64,000 bases of DNA from Actinokineospora sp. NBRC 105648 (GTDB lineage Bacteria; Actinomycetota; Actinomycetes; Mycobacteriales; Pseudonocardiaceae), in assembly GCF_030269645.1 (NCBI RefSeq), contig NZ_BSTR01000010.1:124001-188000 (forward strand), read 5' to 3'. The notes beneath the pieces were generated by a model that was not told the DNA's origin, searched no databases, and worked only from the letters and a program-made list of their open reading frames with translations. Both the position numbers and the translations under genes were made by a program. The first letter of the stretch is position 1; each line of letters starts with the position of its first letter. Below, piece after piece: positions 26,032 through 34,399 of this stretch.

Positions 26032-26352
26032 GTGGGCGACGTCTTCAAGGCACTGGCCGACCCCACGCGCCGCACGATCCTCGACGAGCTGACCGCCCGG
26101 GACGGCCAGACCCTCTTCGAGCTCTGCGCCCGGCTGATCACCAACCACGGCCTCACCTCGTCGCGGCAGGCGATCTCGCAGCACCTCGACGTGCTCGAGG
26201 CCGCGGGCCTGGTCGAGACCAGGCGCGCGGGCCGGTACAAGTTCCACCACATCGACACCGCGCCGCTCGCACCGATCGTCGAGCGGTGGCTCGACCCGCC
26301 CGGCAGGCGCCCGGGCGGCGCACCAACGGACACGGAGAACGGACCGGCATGA
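26032..26352 (+). CDS. ArsR/SmtB-type winged-helix repressor
   Basis: This 106-residue protein has the ArsR fold (VFKALADPTRRTILDEL, SRQAISQHLDVLEAAGLVETRRAGRYKFHHI). The usual metal-binding cysteines of ArsR (CVCDLC) are absent, so it is more like SdpR-type repressors that sense something other than a metal or simply autoregulate. I chose the GTG at 26032 because the upstream ATG (26020) lies within the -10 box; with a start of transcription near 26031 the mRNA would be leaderless. Its stop overlaps the ATG of the VOC gene (ATGA). Confidence 0.88.
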   Translation: MGDVFKALADPTRRTILDELTARDGQTLFELCARLITNHGLTSSRQAISQHLDVLEAAGLVETRRAGRYKFHHIDTAPLAPIVERWLDPPGRRPGGAPTDTENGPA

Positions 26353-26738
26353 GGATCAACCTGACGAGCGTGTTCGTCGACGACCAGGAGCAGGCGCTCC
26401 GGTTCTACACCGAGGTGCTGGGTTTCCTGCCCAAGCACGACGTCCCGCTGGGCGAGGACCGCTGGCTGACCGTGGTGTCCCCGCAGGACCCGGAGGGCAC
26501 CGAGCTGCTGCTCGAACCCAGCGGGCACCCGGCGGTGAAGCCATTCAAGGAGGCCCTCGTGGCCGACGGCATCCCGGCCACCTCCTTCGCGGTCGACGAC
26601 GTCCACGCGGAGTACGAGCGGCTCCGCGGCCTCGGCGTGCGCTTCACCCAGGAGCCCGCCGAGATGGGGCCGGTGACCACCGCCGTGCTCGACGACACCT
26701 GCGGCAACCTGATCCAGATCGCCCACCAGGCGGGCTGA
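26349..26738 (+). CDS. VOC-family (glyoxalase/bleomycin resistance-like) protein
   Basis: This 129-residue protein has two beta-alpha-beta-beta-beta modules (FVDDQEQALRFYTEVLGFLPK...; FAVDDVHAEYERLRGLGVRF...; CGNLIQIAHQ), the vicinal oxygen chelate fold. The family includes glyoxalases, dioxygenases and drug-binding proteins; this small single-chain type often acts as a resistance or detoxification protein. It overlaps the repressor gene by 4 bases and is surely its regulated partner. Confidence 0.9.
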   Translation: MRINLTSVFVDDQEQALRFYTEVLGFLPKHDVPLGEDRWLTVVSPQDPEGTELLLEPSGHPAVKPFKEALVADGIPATSFAVDDVHAEYERLRGLGVRFTQEPAEMGPVTTAVLDDTCGNLIQIAHQAG

Positions 26739-26748
26739 CCGCGTCCGG

Positions 26749-27011
26749 TCACCGCACCAGCGCGGTGACCGCCGCCTTGATCGGGTCGGTGTCCGGGTCA
26801 CCACCGGCCGAGGTGTCGACCCGCACCACGGCGTGCGCCCCACCCGGCGGGTCGAAGATCGATAGCGTCAGCGGAGGACAGTGCGAGACCGAGCTTGATC
26901 TCGTCCCGGGTCGGGAACGGCACACCGAGGCGCGGCGCGGGCGATGGTGGTCTTCCCGGCCCCTGGGCACCCGCACACGGCGATCACGACCGGCCGTTCC
27001 GCTCCCGTCAC
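26749..27011 (-). pseudogene. Decayed P-loop kinase / AAA ATPase
   Basis: On the minus strand one frame encodes VVIAVCGCPGAGKTTIARA, an intact Walker A, from a GTG at 27011. A one-base shift gives GVPFPTRDEIKLGLALSSAD, and another frame, after loss of the middle of the gene, gives SIFDPPGGAHAVVRVDTS followed by DPIKAAVTALVR, ending at 26749. These are recognisable start and end pieces of a small kinase-like ATPase that normally is about 190 residues. Frameshifts plus a large internal deletion make it a pseudogene. Confidence 0.75.
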
Positions 27012-27116
27012 CCGCCCATCGTGTCGCGAGGTCGGTCATCGTGGAACCCTGGTCCCGCCGTCTCTCCCGGTGCCGGGCGGGGTCGACTCTCCGGCGCACG
27101 GGACCCCAGCGACCGC

Positions 27117-28172
27117 TCAGGGCAGGCGCACCGGTTCGCGCAGTGTGGGGGTCCAGACCGCGCTGCCGTGGTCGGCCAGGACTCGTCGGGTGCCGTTCTC
27201 GGTGATGGTCAGGCCGTCCACCACGTCGAGCGCGACCCGTGCGCCACTGGGGAGAACCCTCAGCAGGTAGTACTGATCGGTCTTACCGACCTTCTGCCAC
27301 TGCCCGCCGGAGAGGAGGGAGGTGGAGTACCGCATGCCGCCGCACCCTTCGCCCGCGTCGGCGTGGCTCCCGTGGGTCGCCACCAGGTCCGGCCCGTTCC
27401 ACCACAGGTCGAGCAGCTCGGTGTTCATCCCCGGCAGCTCCTCCGACGGCCACACCACCGCCGCGCCGGAGGCCAGGTCGAGCACCACGGTCTCGGACTC
27501 GAACCCGCAGTCGCCCTGGCTCCGCCCCTGGGAGAACGCCAGCCGCGTCGCGGTCGCGTCCGCCTGCAAGTCGCGCGGCGGCACGTCGCCGTCGACGTCG
27601 TGCCGCCACACCACGGCACCGGACTCGTCCACCGCGTAGACGTAGGCCAGCAGCACCGGGTACGCCGTGACCAGGTGCGACAGCGTGGTGCGCTCCGGGG
27701 TGGCCGCCACCACCACCGGGTAGGTGTCGCGGTCGACGGGGTCCGGGAACTCGAGAACTTCCGACGGCATCGGGGGAGTGCTGTCGATGGTCGCGCGCGG
27801 GGCGAGGTCGGACAGGGCGAACCGGCGGATCCCGGACTCGACGGCCGTGCGCACCTCGTCGCCGGTGATCACCGCCCCGTTGCAGCCCGCGCAGCCGGTC
27901 CGCCGCTCCGGCGCGCCCGCCGACCACACCACCAGATCGCTCGGCCGCTCCCGGTCCTCGGCGATGATCGCCGCCGCGGTCCGCCCGTCCGCCGACCAGC
28001 CGACCGTGCCGATGACGAAGGTGCCCAACCGGTGCGGCTGGTCACCGTCGAGGGCGAAGACCGAGTCGGCGTTGCTCCAGAGCAGTGCGTGCGGCGGTGG
28101 GGCGGGCGCCGCCACCGGGCTGTCGCAGCCCGCCAACAGGACCAGGCAGCACAGGGTCGCGCGGAGCCTCAT
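27117..28172 (-). CDS. Beta-propeller-like lipoprotein
   Basis: This 351-residue protein has a lipobox (LVLLAGCDS) at the end of a short signal peptide beginning MRLRATLC. The mature part has repeated strand-rich segments with Ser-Ala-Asp-Gly turns (VGWSADGRTAAAI, TRLAFSQGRS, WTPTLREPVRLP) resembling WD40/TolB-type propeller blades. Four mature-region cysteines may form disulfides (TGCAGCNG). Its ATG overlaps the stop of the upstream membrane protein gene, so the two are translated together. The function is unknown; both are probably displayed outside the membrane. Confidence 0.85.
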   Translation of the reverse strand: MRLRATLCCLVLLAGCDSPVAAPAPPPHALLWSNADSVFALDGDQPHRLGTFVIGTVGWSADGRTAAAIIAEDRERPSDLVVWSAGAPERRTGCAGCNGAVITGDEVRTAVESGIRRFALSDLAPRATIDSTPPMPSEVLEFPDPVDRDTYPVVVAATPERTTLSHLVTAYPVLLAYVYAVDESGAVVWRHDVDGDVPPRDLQADATATRLAFSQGRSQGDCGFESETVVLDLASGAAVVWPSEELPGMNTELLDLWWNGPDLVATHGSHADAGEGCGGMRYSTSLLSGGQWQKVGKTDQYYLLRVLPSGARVALDVVDGLTITENGTRRVLADHGSAVWTPTLREPVRLP

Positions 28173-29092
28173 CCGGCACGCACCATGTGCCAGCCCGGCT
28201 TGTCGTCGGTGGGCTCGACCGAGAACCGGCCGCCGCGGTAGCGCACGTCGTGGTCCCAGCCGGTGCTGGTGAACGGCGCCCCCGTCGCGGTGCCGTCGGA
28301 CCGCACGCGCAGCGTGGACCTGGTGTCGGCGCCCTGCACGACGGCCACCTCGAGCTCCCACTCGTAGTGGTCGCGCGCGCTCAGGGCGGTGAGCTGCAGG
28401 ACCACCTCGTCGCCCCTGGGCAGGGTGAGGTACTTGACGTCGAGGTAGCGCCGGGGCGCGGCACCGCCGTCGCCGGTCAGCCAGACCGTGCCGTCCGGGT
28501 CGTCGAGGTCGGTGACCACCTCCCGCACCGGCTGCTCGTTCTGCGGCAGGATCGCGACCAGGGCACCGTCGAGGGTGGCGGTTCGGCGCAGCACCCTCGT
28601 GCGGATGTCGAGCACCCGCACCGGTTCGGACCGGTTGCCCAGCAACGACACCTGGTACACCGAGGTGCTCTTCTCCACGCCGCGGAACGTCACCTTGTAC
28701 GCGCTGCTGAGCACCGCGCCCCGGTCGCGGAAGAGCTGACCGCGCCGCTCGTTGGTCGGGGCGAGCGCGCCCTCGCGCAGCGCGTCCTCGGGGACGGGGT
28801 CGGGGAACGCCCACACCCACAGCGGATCGGTCACCTCCCGCACGCGAACCACCAGCGGCTCCCCGCTGTCCTGCGCGGGGTGGTCCGACAGCGCTACCGC
28901 CAGTACCCACACCAGGGCGACCGACAGCAGCGCCGCGGTGCCCCACACCCACGGCCGCCACCGGCGCCGGAGTACGTGGAAGTGCGTGCCGCCCGAGAAC
29001 AGCGTGCCCGCCTGCAGGCTGTCGCGGCCGACCGAGCCGCTGACCTCGTTGTGCACCGGTGGATCTACCTGGTGAGACCGTTCGTCGCCCAT
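28169..29092 (-). CDS. Single-pass membrane protein of unknown function
   Basis: This 307-residue protein has a cytoplasmic N-terminus of about 50 residues containing SGSVGRDSLQAGTLFSGGTHFH, a pattern also seen at the junction of many actinobacterial effector-type proteins, then one transmembrane helix (WVWGTAALLSVALVWVLAVAL) and a 230-residue extracytoplasmic domain rich in beta strands. I recognise no enzyme motif. It is coupled by an ATGA overlap to the downstream lipoprotein. It lies 72 bases after the mycosin stop but need not belong to the secretion system. Confidence 0.82.
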   Translation of the reverse strand: MGDERSHQVDPPVHNEVSGSVGRDSLQAGTLFSGGTHFHVLRRRWRPWVWGTAALLSVALVWVLAVALSDHPAQDSGEPLVVRVREVTDPLWVWAFPDPVPEDALREGALAPTNERRGQLFRDRGAVLSSAYKVTFRGVEKSTSVYQVSLLGNRSEPVRVLDIRTRVLRRTATLDGALVAILPQNEQPVREVVTDLDDPDGTVWLTGDGGAAPRRYLDVKYLTLPRGDEVVLQLTALSARDHYEWELEVAVVQGADTRSTLRVRSDGTATGAPFTSTGWDHDVRYRGGRFSVEPTDDKPGWHMVRAG

Positions 29093-29164
29093 CGCACCTC
29101 CCCGCGGGCCGTGCGCACGACGGTAGTCAGTCGATCACCGAACGGGGTCGGGTTTCCGGTGACT

Positions 29165-30286
29165 TCACCCGGCCGGTGGACCCGCGGGCCGGGCCCGCCA
29201 GGCCCGGCGCTTGCCGCGCACCACCACCGCACTCACCGTGCCCGCCAGTGCCCCGACTCCCGCCAGCGCCGCCACGAACCACAGCGCCGCCCGCGCGGGC
29301 CCGGTGTCCTCCACCGGGGGCAGCGGCACGACCAGGTGCTCCTTCGGCGGTGCCATCACCCGCGCGCCCGTGTCGAGGGTGTTCACCGCGGCCACCGGGT
29401 CCACGATGCCGAAGCCGATCATCGGGTTCGGCACCTGGCCCGCCGGTCGGTCCGCCGTGGACGTCAGCCGGTCCACGACCGCCCGCGCGGACAGCTCCGG
29501 GTACCGGCCGCAGACCAGCGCCGCCGCGCCCGCGACGAAGGCGACCGCCAGTTCCGGCCCGCTGGCCAGCCGGTGCCCCGGCCCCGCCGGACCGATCCCG
29601 ACGAGCTGTTCGGCCGGCGCCCCCAACATCGGCTGGGCGCCCAGCGTCGCCTTCGTCGGCCCGTCCGGTCCCACCGGCGCCACGGCCAGCACGCCCTCGG
29701 CCGAGGCCGGGAACGCCTGCTGCTTCGCCTGCCGCACCGCCGCCGGGGCGATCAGCACGACGTCGCGGGCCCGGGCGTGCTCGACGGCGGCCCGCAGTTC
29801 CGGCACGTCAACGGTGTTCAGCACGCCCACCGCCACCACGCGCGCGCCGCTGTTCACCGCGTCGTCGATCCCCGCGGCCAGTCTGCGGGGGTCCACTTTG
29901 GTCGGTTCGTCGGTGACCCGGAACGCCGAGATGCCGACCCCGGGGGCGATCCCGGCGAACTCGGTGCCCGGCTGCGGCCGGGCCGCGATCAGCCCGGCGA
30001 GGAACGTCCCGTGCCCGGCGCAGTCCGCGCCGTCGCCGCCGGTGACCGCGCCCGCCAGGGCCGGGGCGGCGGTGCTGACGCCGGTGTCCACCACGGCCAC
30101 CGGTCCGGCGCCCTTGGTCATCGGCCACACCCGCTCCGCGGCGAGCCTGCGCTGCGCCCACGGTTCCGGCTTGGCCACGGTGTTCTCGGCGGGCGCGCAC
30201 TGCCCCGCCTGCGCCGCCGCGGGCAGCGGGAGCGACACCGCGAGCAGTGCCGCGGCCAAGCCCGCCCACACGATCCGGGTGCTCAC
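29165..30286 (-). CDS. mycP: Mycosin-like S8 protease of the type VII system, catalytic Ser missing
   Basis: This 373-residue protein has a signal peptide (about residues 1-27), a subtilisin-like domain and a C-terminal transmembrane helix (ALWFVAALAGVGALAGTVSAV), the mycosin layout. The catalytic Asp67 (VAVVDTGVS) and His92 (GHGTFLAG) are present. The nucleophile motif GTS-x-A-A is replaced by GPELAV, with Glu245 where Ser should be, and the oxyanion-hole motif AAGN is also altered (APAAV). It is probably a pseudoprotease that stabilises the ESX membrane complex rather than cleaving substrates. GTG at 30286 overlaps the EccC stop (GTGA) with a GAGGAG ribosome site. Confidence 0.92.
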   Translation of the reverse strand: MSTRIVWAGLAAALLAVSLPLPAAAQAGQCAPAENTVAKPEPWAQRRLAAERVWPMTKGAGPVAVVDTGVSTAAPALAGAVTGGDGADCAGHGTFLAGLIAARPQPGTEFAGIAPGVGISAFRVTDEPTKVDPRRLAAGIDDAVNSGARVVAVGVLNTVDVPELRAAVEHARARDVVLIAPAAVRQAKQQAFPASAEGVLAVAPVGPDGPTKATLGAQPMLGAPAEQLVGIGPAGPGHRLASGPELAVAFVAGAAALVCGRYPELSARAVVDRLTSTADRPAGQVPNPMIGFGIVDPVAAVNTLDTGARVMAPPKEHLVVPLPPVEDTGPARAALWFVAALAGVGALAGTVSAVVVRGKRRAWRARPAGPPAG

Positions 30287-33200
30287 GAGGTCTCCTCGGT
30301 CCAGCCGACCTGCAGCAGGCGGGCGTCTCGGCGGGTGACCAGCATCGCCCGGCCGGGCGGCAGCTGGCGGCCGCGCTGGCCGTTGAGCAGCGGCATCTCG
30401 TTGGGCGGCACGGAGAGCGCGAGGTCCGGGGTGTTCGACTCCTGCAACCGCCGCACCACCGCGTCCATCGACATCCGGCCGGACCCGGCCGCCGCGCGGG
30501 CCAGCACCACGTGCAGGCCGATGTCGCCCGCCTGCGGCAGCAGCTCCACCAGCGAGTCGAGCGGACCGCCCGCGCCGCTGTGCACGAGGTCGTAGTCGTC
30601 GACGATGACGAAGTACTCCGGCCCGCTCCACCAGCTGCGCGACTTGAGCATGCTCGGGCTGACGTCCGCGCCCGGCACCCGGGCCTTGAGCTCGGCGGCC
30701 AGCGGCCGGATCAGCTCCGCGGCGGGCGCCGCGGCGACCGCGACCCCCCGGCGGTACTCCTCGGGCAGCAGCTCCAGCAGCGTCCGCCGGGAGTCGACGA
30801 TCACGACCTGCGCCTCTTGCGGGCTGTACACCTGCGGGATCGCCGAGGTGACCAGGCGCAGCACCGCGGTCTTGCCCGCCCCGGAGTCGCCCAGCACGGT
30901 CAGGTGCGGCTGGACGCCGAAGTCGTGCCAGACCGGCTTGAGGTCCAGCTCGCCCGCGCCCAGCGCGACCCGCATCCCGGCCTCTGGCGCGGGCAGCTCG
31001 GCGGCGGGGAGGACGGCGGGCAGCGTCCGCACGGTCGGCGCGGTCGCCCCGGGCCAGCACTCGGCGATCGAGCGGGCCAGCTCGCGAGTGGCCTCGGCCA
31101 GGTCGTCGGGGCCCGCGTGCCCGTCGGCGCGCGGCACGGCGCCGAGGAAGTGCAGCTTGTCCTGGGTCAGGCCGCGGCCGGGCAGGCGCGGCACCTGGCC
31201 CGCCTTGCGCATGTCGATCACCGAGTCGATCGCGTCGCCGAGCCGCAGCTCCAGCCGGGTGCCGAGCTGGTCGCGCAGCGCGCTGTGCACATCGGACCAG
31301 CGGCCCGCGGTGAGCATCAGGTGCACGCCGTAGGCCAGGCCGCGCATGGTGAGCTGGCGGATCGTCTGGTCGTGCTGCTCGAAGTCCGCGCGCAGCGAGC
31401 CCCAGCCGTCGACCACGAGGAACACGTCGCCGTGCGGGTCGTCGGCGAACTCGCCCGCCGCGCGCCGGGCCCGGTAAGCGGCCATGCTCTCGACACCGTG
31501 CTCGGCGAAGACCTTCTCCCGCTGCGCCAAGACCGCCTGCACCTCGGCGATCGTGCGGCCGACCCGTTCGGGCTGCAGCCGTCCGCAGACCCCGCCGACG
31601 TGCGGCAGGCCCTCCAACACCGACAACGCGCCGCCGCCGAAGTCCAGGCAGTAGAACTGCACCTCGGCCGGGGTGTGCGTCATCGCCAGCGCGGTGATCA
31701 CCGTGCGCAGCAACGTGCTCTTGCCGGACTGGGTGCCGCCCGCGATGCCGATGTGCCCCCCGGAACCGGAGAGGTTGACCATGTGCAGGTCACGCACCTG
31801 CTCGAACGGCTTGTCCACCACGCCGACCGGCACGGTGAGCCCCCCGCGACCGGGCCAGTCCGCCGTGGTGAGGCCCAGTGTCGGGTGCGGCGTAAGAGGT
31901 GGGAGGAGCTGATCGAGCGCGGGCGGATTGTCCAGCGGCGGTAGCCATACCTGGTGCGCGGGCGGTCCCTGTCCGAGCAACCGCTCCACTGCGACGTCGA
32001 GCACCGTGTCGAACTGCTCTTCCATCTGCGGTACGTCCGGCGACTCGATCGTCGCTTCCACCGAGGGCAGTCGACCCGCGCCGAACGCCACTACCTGACG
32101 ACGCACTTCCTCTTGACGCTCTTCCTTGGTACGGCGCTGGTAGCGGCCAGAGACGTAAGCGGCTTTGAACCGCACAAGAGTCGCGACATCGCTGCGCAGG
32201 TAACCGTTTCCGGGGGCGCTGGGGAGCTGGTACGCGTCAGGCACACCGATGACGGACCGCGACTCCATCGCGGAGAACGTGCGAAGACCGATCCGGTAGG
32301 ACAAGTGGGACTCGAGCTTGTGCATCCGGCCGTCGTCGATGCGCTGGCTCGCGAGCAGCAGGTGCACACCCAGTGACCGGCCGAGCCGACCGATCATGAC
32401 GAACAACTCGGCGAAATCGGGATTCGACGCCAAGAGCTCACTGAACTCGTCGACGATGAGGAACAGCGTGGGCAGCGGGTCCAACGGTGCACCGGCGATC
32501 CGTGCGCGTTCGTAGTCCAAGAGGGAGCTGTAGTTGCCCGCCGCGCGCAGGTGCTCTTGGCGCCGCACGAGTTCACCGTGCAGCGAGTCCTGCATGCGGG
32601 TGACCAGCGGTGCCTCGTCGGCCAGGTTGGTGATGACGGCGGAGGTGTGCGGGAGCCGGTCGAGGCCGAGGAAGGTGGCGCCGCCCTTGAAGTCGACCAG
32701 GACGAAGTTGAGGATCTCCGAGGAGTGCGTCATCGCCAGGCCCAGGACCAGGGTGCGCAGCAGCTCGGACTTGCCGGAGCCGGTGGCGCCGATGAGCAGG
32801 CCGTGCGGGCCCATGCCGCCCTGGGCGGACTCCTTGATGTCCAGCTCGACCGACGAGCCGTCCTCGGCGATGCCCAGCGGGATGCGGAACCGGTCCGGGC
32901 CGATGTTCTTGCGCCACAGCGTCTTGGGGTCGAGGGTGCCCAGGTCCGCGACGCCGAGCAGTCGGGGCAGCTCGAAGTCGGCGACCATCGGCTCGGCCAC
33001 GTCACCGGTGGAGTTGAGCCGGTAAGGGGAGATGACGCGGGCCAACGCCCCCGCGCGGGCGATGGTGAGGGTGTCCGGCTTGCCGAGTTTCGTGCGGACC
33101 TGCTGACCGGTGCGATCGGTGCGCACGGTGTGCATCTCGTCGGGGGTCAGCTCCAGACGCAGACGGGAGCGGCCCGCGGCGCCGTCGAGGGAACCGGAGA

Positions 33201-34230
33201 TGTCCAGGACGACGGTGTTGCGGTAGCCGGCGGCGGCGAGACGGGACTCGGCAGGGACGCTGACACCGTCAAGAATCACTACCACGTAGGGCTCTTCGCG
33301 ACTGGGTGTGGCGGCGGCCTCGAACCGTGCGCGATCGTCGAGTTCCGCGGCGAGCAGTTCGGTAAGAGCGTCCACGCCGTCGGCAAGGAGTCGAACCTGC
33401 CCAGCCCCGTCTTGCTCAACGGGGTGCTGCGCGTGCGGCAGCCACTTCACCCAGTCCCACTCGCTTAGACGGTTAGGGGTAGCGCAAACAGCGATGCGCA
33501 GGTCCTCGGGGGAGTGGAAGGTAACCAGCTGGGAGAGAAGTGCACGCACGGTAGAACGGGCGACGTCATCGTCACCCTCTAGGCGCACCTGGGCGAAACC
33601 GCGCAAGAAGAGCGCGGTGGGCTGGTTGGCGATCGTGGTGTAAGCGTTGATGAACCGGCGAAGAGCACGCGCGGAGAGCGGCTCGAGGTCGGCGACCGGC
33701 TTGGTGTTGAGCGGGGTCATGGTCATGGCAAGTCGTTGTGGGCCAACGCCGATGCGCACCTCCGCGAAGTCCGCGTGCGCCGCCCGACGCTCCCAGAGCC
33801 GACCGGTCATGGCGACCGACCAGAGCGCGGCAGGCTCAGGGTGACGCCACCCAAGAGCGGTCCGCTGCTGCTCGGCAACCGCCCGAACCTGAGCACGCGT
33901 GCCGGACAGGTAGCGCAGGTAGTCCCGCCGCTCACCGCGCAGGCGCTGTCGTCGTTCGGCGCCACCCCGGCCCATCTGGCCGAAGACCATCATGACGCCC
34001 ATCAGACCCATCATCCCGGCCATCATCATGGCCATCTGGGGGTTCTGCGGACCCATGAAGAAGAGCATCGCGGCGCCACCGCCGATGGTCATCGGGAGCA
34101 TCATCATCATGCCGCCCATGCCACCGCCGATGGTCTCGGGCAGCACCGGCGGTTCCTGCAGGGAGAGCTCCCCACCCGGCATCTCCGGCGGCTTCTCCCG
34201 TGCCTGCCTGCGAAACAGCGTGGTGCTCAT
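30283..34230 (-). CDS. eccC: Type VII secretion ATPase EccC (fused EccCa/EccCb)
   Basis: This 1315-residue FtsK/SpoIIIE-family motor powers ESX secretion at the inner membrane. Two N-terminal membrane helices (about residues 35-85, very Met/Gly-rich) are followed by a stalk and three ATPase domains with Walker A motifs GATGSGKSE (about 476), GGTQSGKST (about 832) and GDSGAGKTA (about 1115). The first domain has a full Walker B (FLIVDEFSELL). The second (VVDGWGS) and third (IVDDYDLV) vary, as in other EccC proteins where these domains bind substrates. It is divergent from the HTH gene and translationally coupled to the mycosin. Confidence 0.97.
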   Translation of the reverse strand: MSTTLFRRQAREKPPEMPGGELSLQEPPVLPETIGGGMGGMMMMLPMTIGGGAAMLFFMGPQNPQMAMMMAGMMGLMGVMMVFGQMGRGGAERRQRLRGERRDYLRYLSGTRAQVRAVAEQQRTALGWRHPEPAALWSVAMTGRLWERRAAHADFAEVRIGVGPQRLAMTMTPLNTKPVADLEPLSARALRRFINAYTTIANQPTALFLRGFAQVRLEGDDDVARSTVRALLSQLVTFHSPEDLRIAVCATPNRLSEWDWVKWLPHAQHPVEQDGAGQVRLLADGVDALTELLAAELDDRARFEAAATPSREEPYVVVILDGVSVPAESRLAAAGYRNTVVLDISGSLDGAAGRSRLRLELTPDEMHTVRTDRTGQQVRTKLGKPDTLTIARAGALARVISPYRLNSTGDVAEPMVADFELPRLLGVADLGTLDPKTLWRKNIGPDRFRIPLGIAEDGSSVELDIKESAQGGMGPHGLLIGATGSGKSELLRTLVLGLAMTHSSEILNFVLVDFKGGATFLGLDRLPHTSAVITNLADEAPLVTRMQDSLHGELVRRQEHLRAAGNYSSLLDYERARIAGAPLDPLPTLFLIVDEFSELLASNPDFAELFVMIGRLGRSLGVHLLLASQRIDDGRMHKLESHLSYRIGLRTFSAMESRSVIGVPDAYQLPSAPGNGYLRSDVATLVRFKAAYVSGRYQRRTKEERQEEVRRQVVAFGAGRLPSVEATIESPDVPQMEEQFDTVLDVAVERLLGQGPPAHQVWLPPLDNPPALDQLLPPLTPHPTLGLTTADWPGRGGLTVPVGVVDKPFEQVRDLHMVNLSGSGGHIGIAGGTQSGKSTLLRTVITALAMTHTPAEVQFYCLDFGGGALSVLEGLPHVGGVCGRLQPERVGRTIAEVQAVLAQREKVFAEHGVESMAAYRARRAAGEFADDPHGDVFLVVDGWGSLRADFEQHDQTIRQLTMRGLAYGVHLMLTAGRWSDVHSALRDQLGTRLELRLGDAIDSVIDMRKAGQVPRLPGRGLTQDKLHFLGAVPRADGHAGPDDLAEATRELARSIAECWPGATAPTVRTLPAVLPAAELPAPEAGMRVALGAGELDLKPVWHDFGVQPHLTVLGDSGAGKTAVLRLVTSAIPQVYSPQEAQVVIVDSRRTLLELLPEEYRRGVAVAAAPAAELIRPLAAELKARVPGADVSPSMLKSRSWWSGPEYFVIVDDYDLVHSGAGGPLDSLVELLPQAGDIGLHVVLARAAAGSGRMSMDAVVRRLQESNTPDLALSVPPNEMPLLNGQRGRQLPPGRAMLVTRRDARLLQVGWTEETS

Positions 34231-34399
34231 CCGTGGACTCCCTGGCTCTCGGCTGCCCCTTCGGGGGGTACACGGACGGGAGGGGTGGGGGAGTTCACCG
34301 CTGTTGCAAAGGGACCAACGAGAGGGCCGGATGCCTACTTTCCGGTGATCCTCGGTCGCGGGATGAAATCACCCCAGGTCAGCCCGCTAGGGTGCGAAC
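34231..34399. promoter_or_regulatory. Divergent region between EccC and the HTH gene
   Basis: About 170 bases must contain promoters for both directions. It includes TTGCAAAGGG and TTTCCGG-type patches but no convincing promoter pair. The HTH protein next to it is a plausible regulator of either side. Confidence 0.3.
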
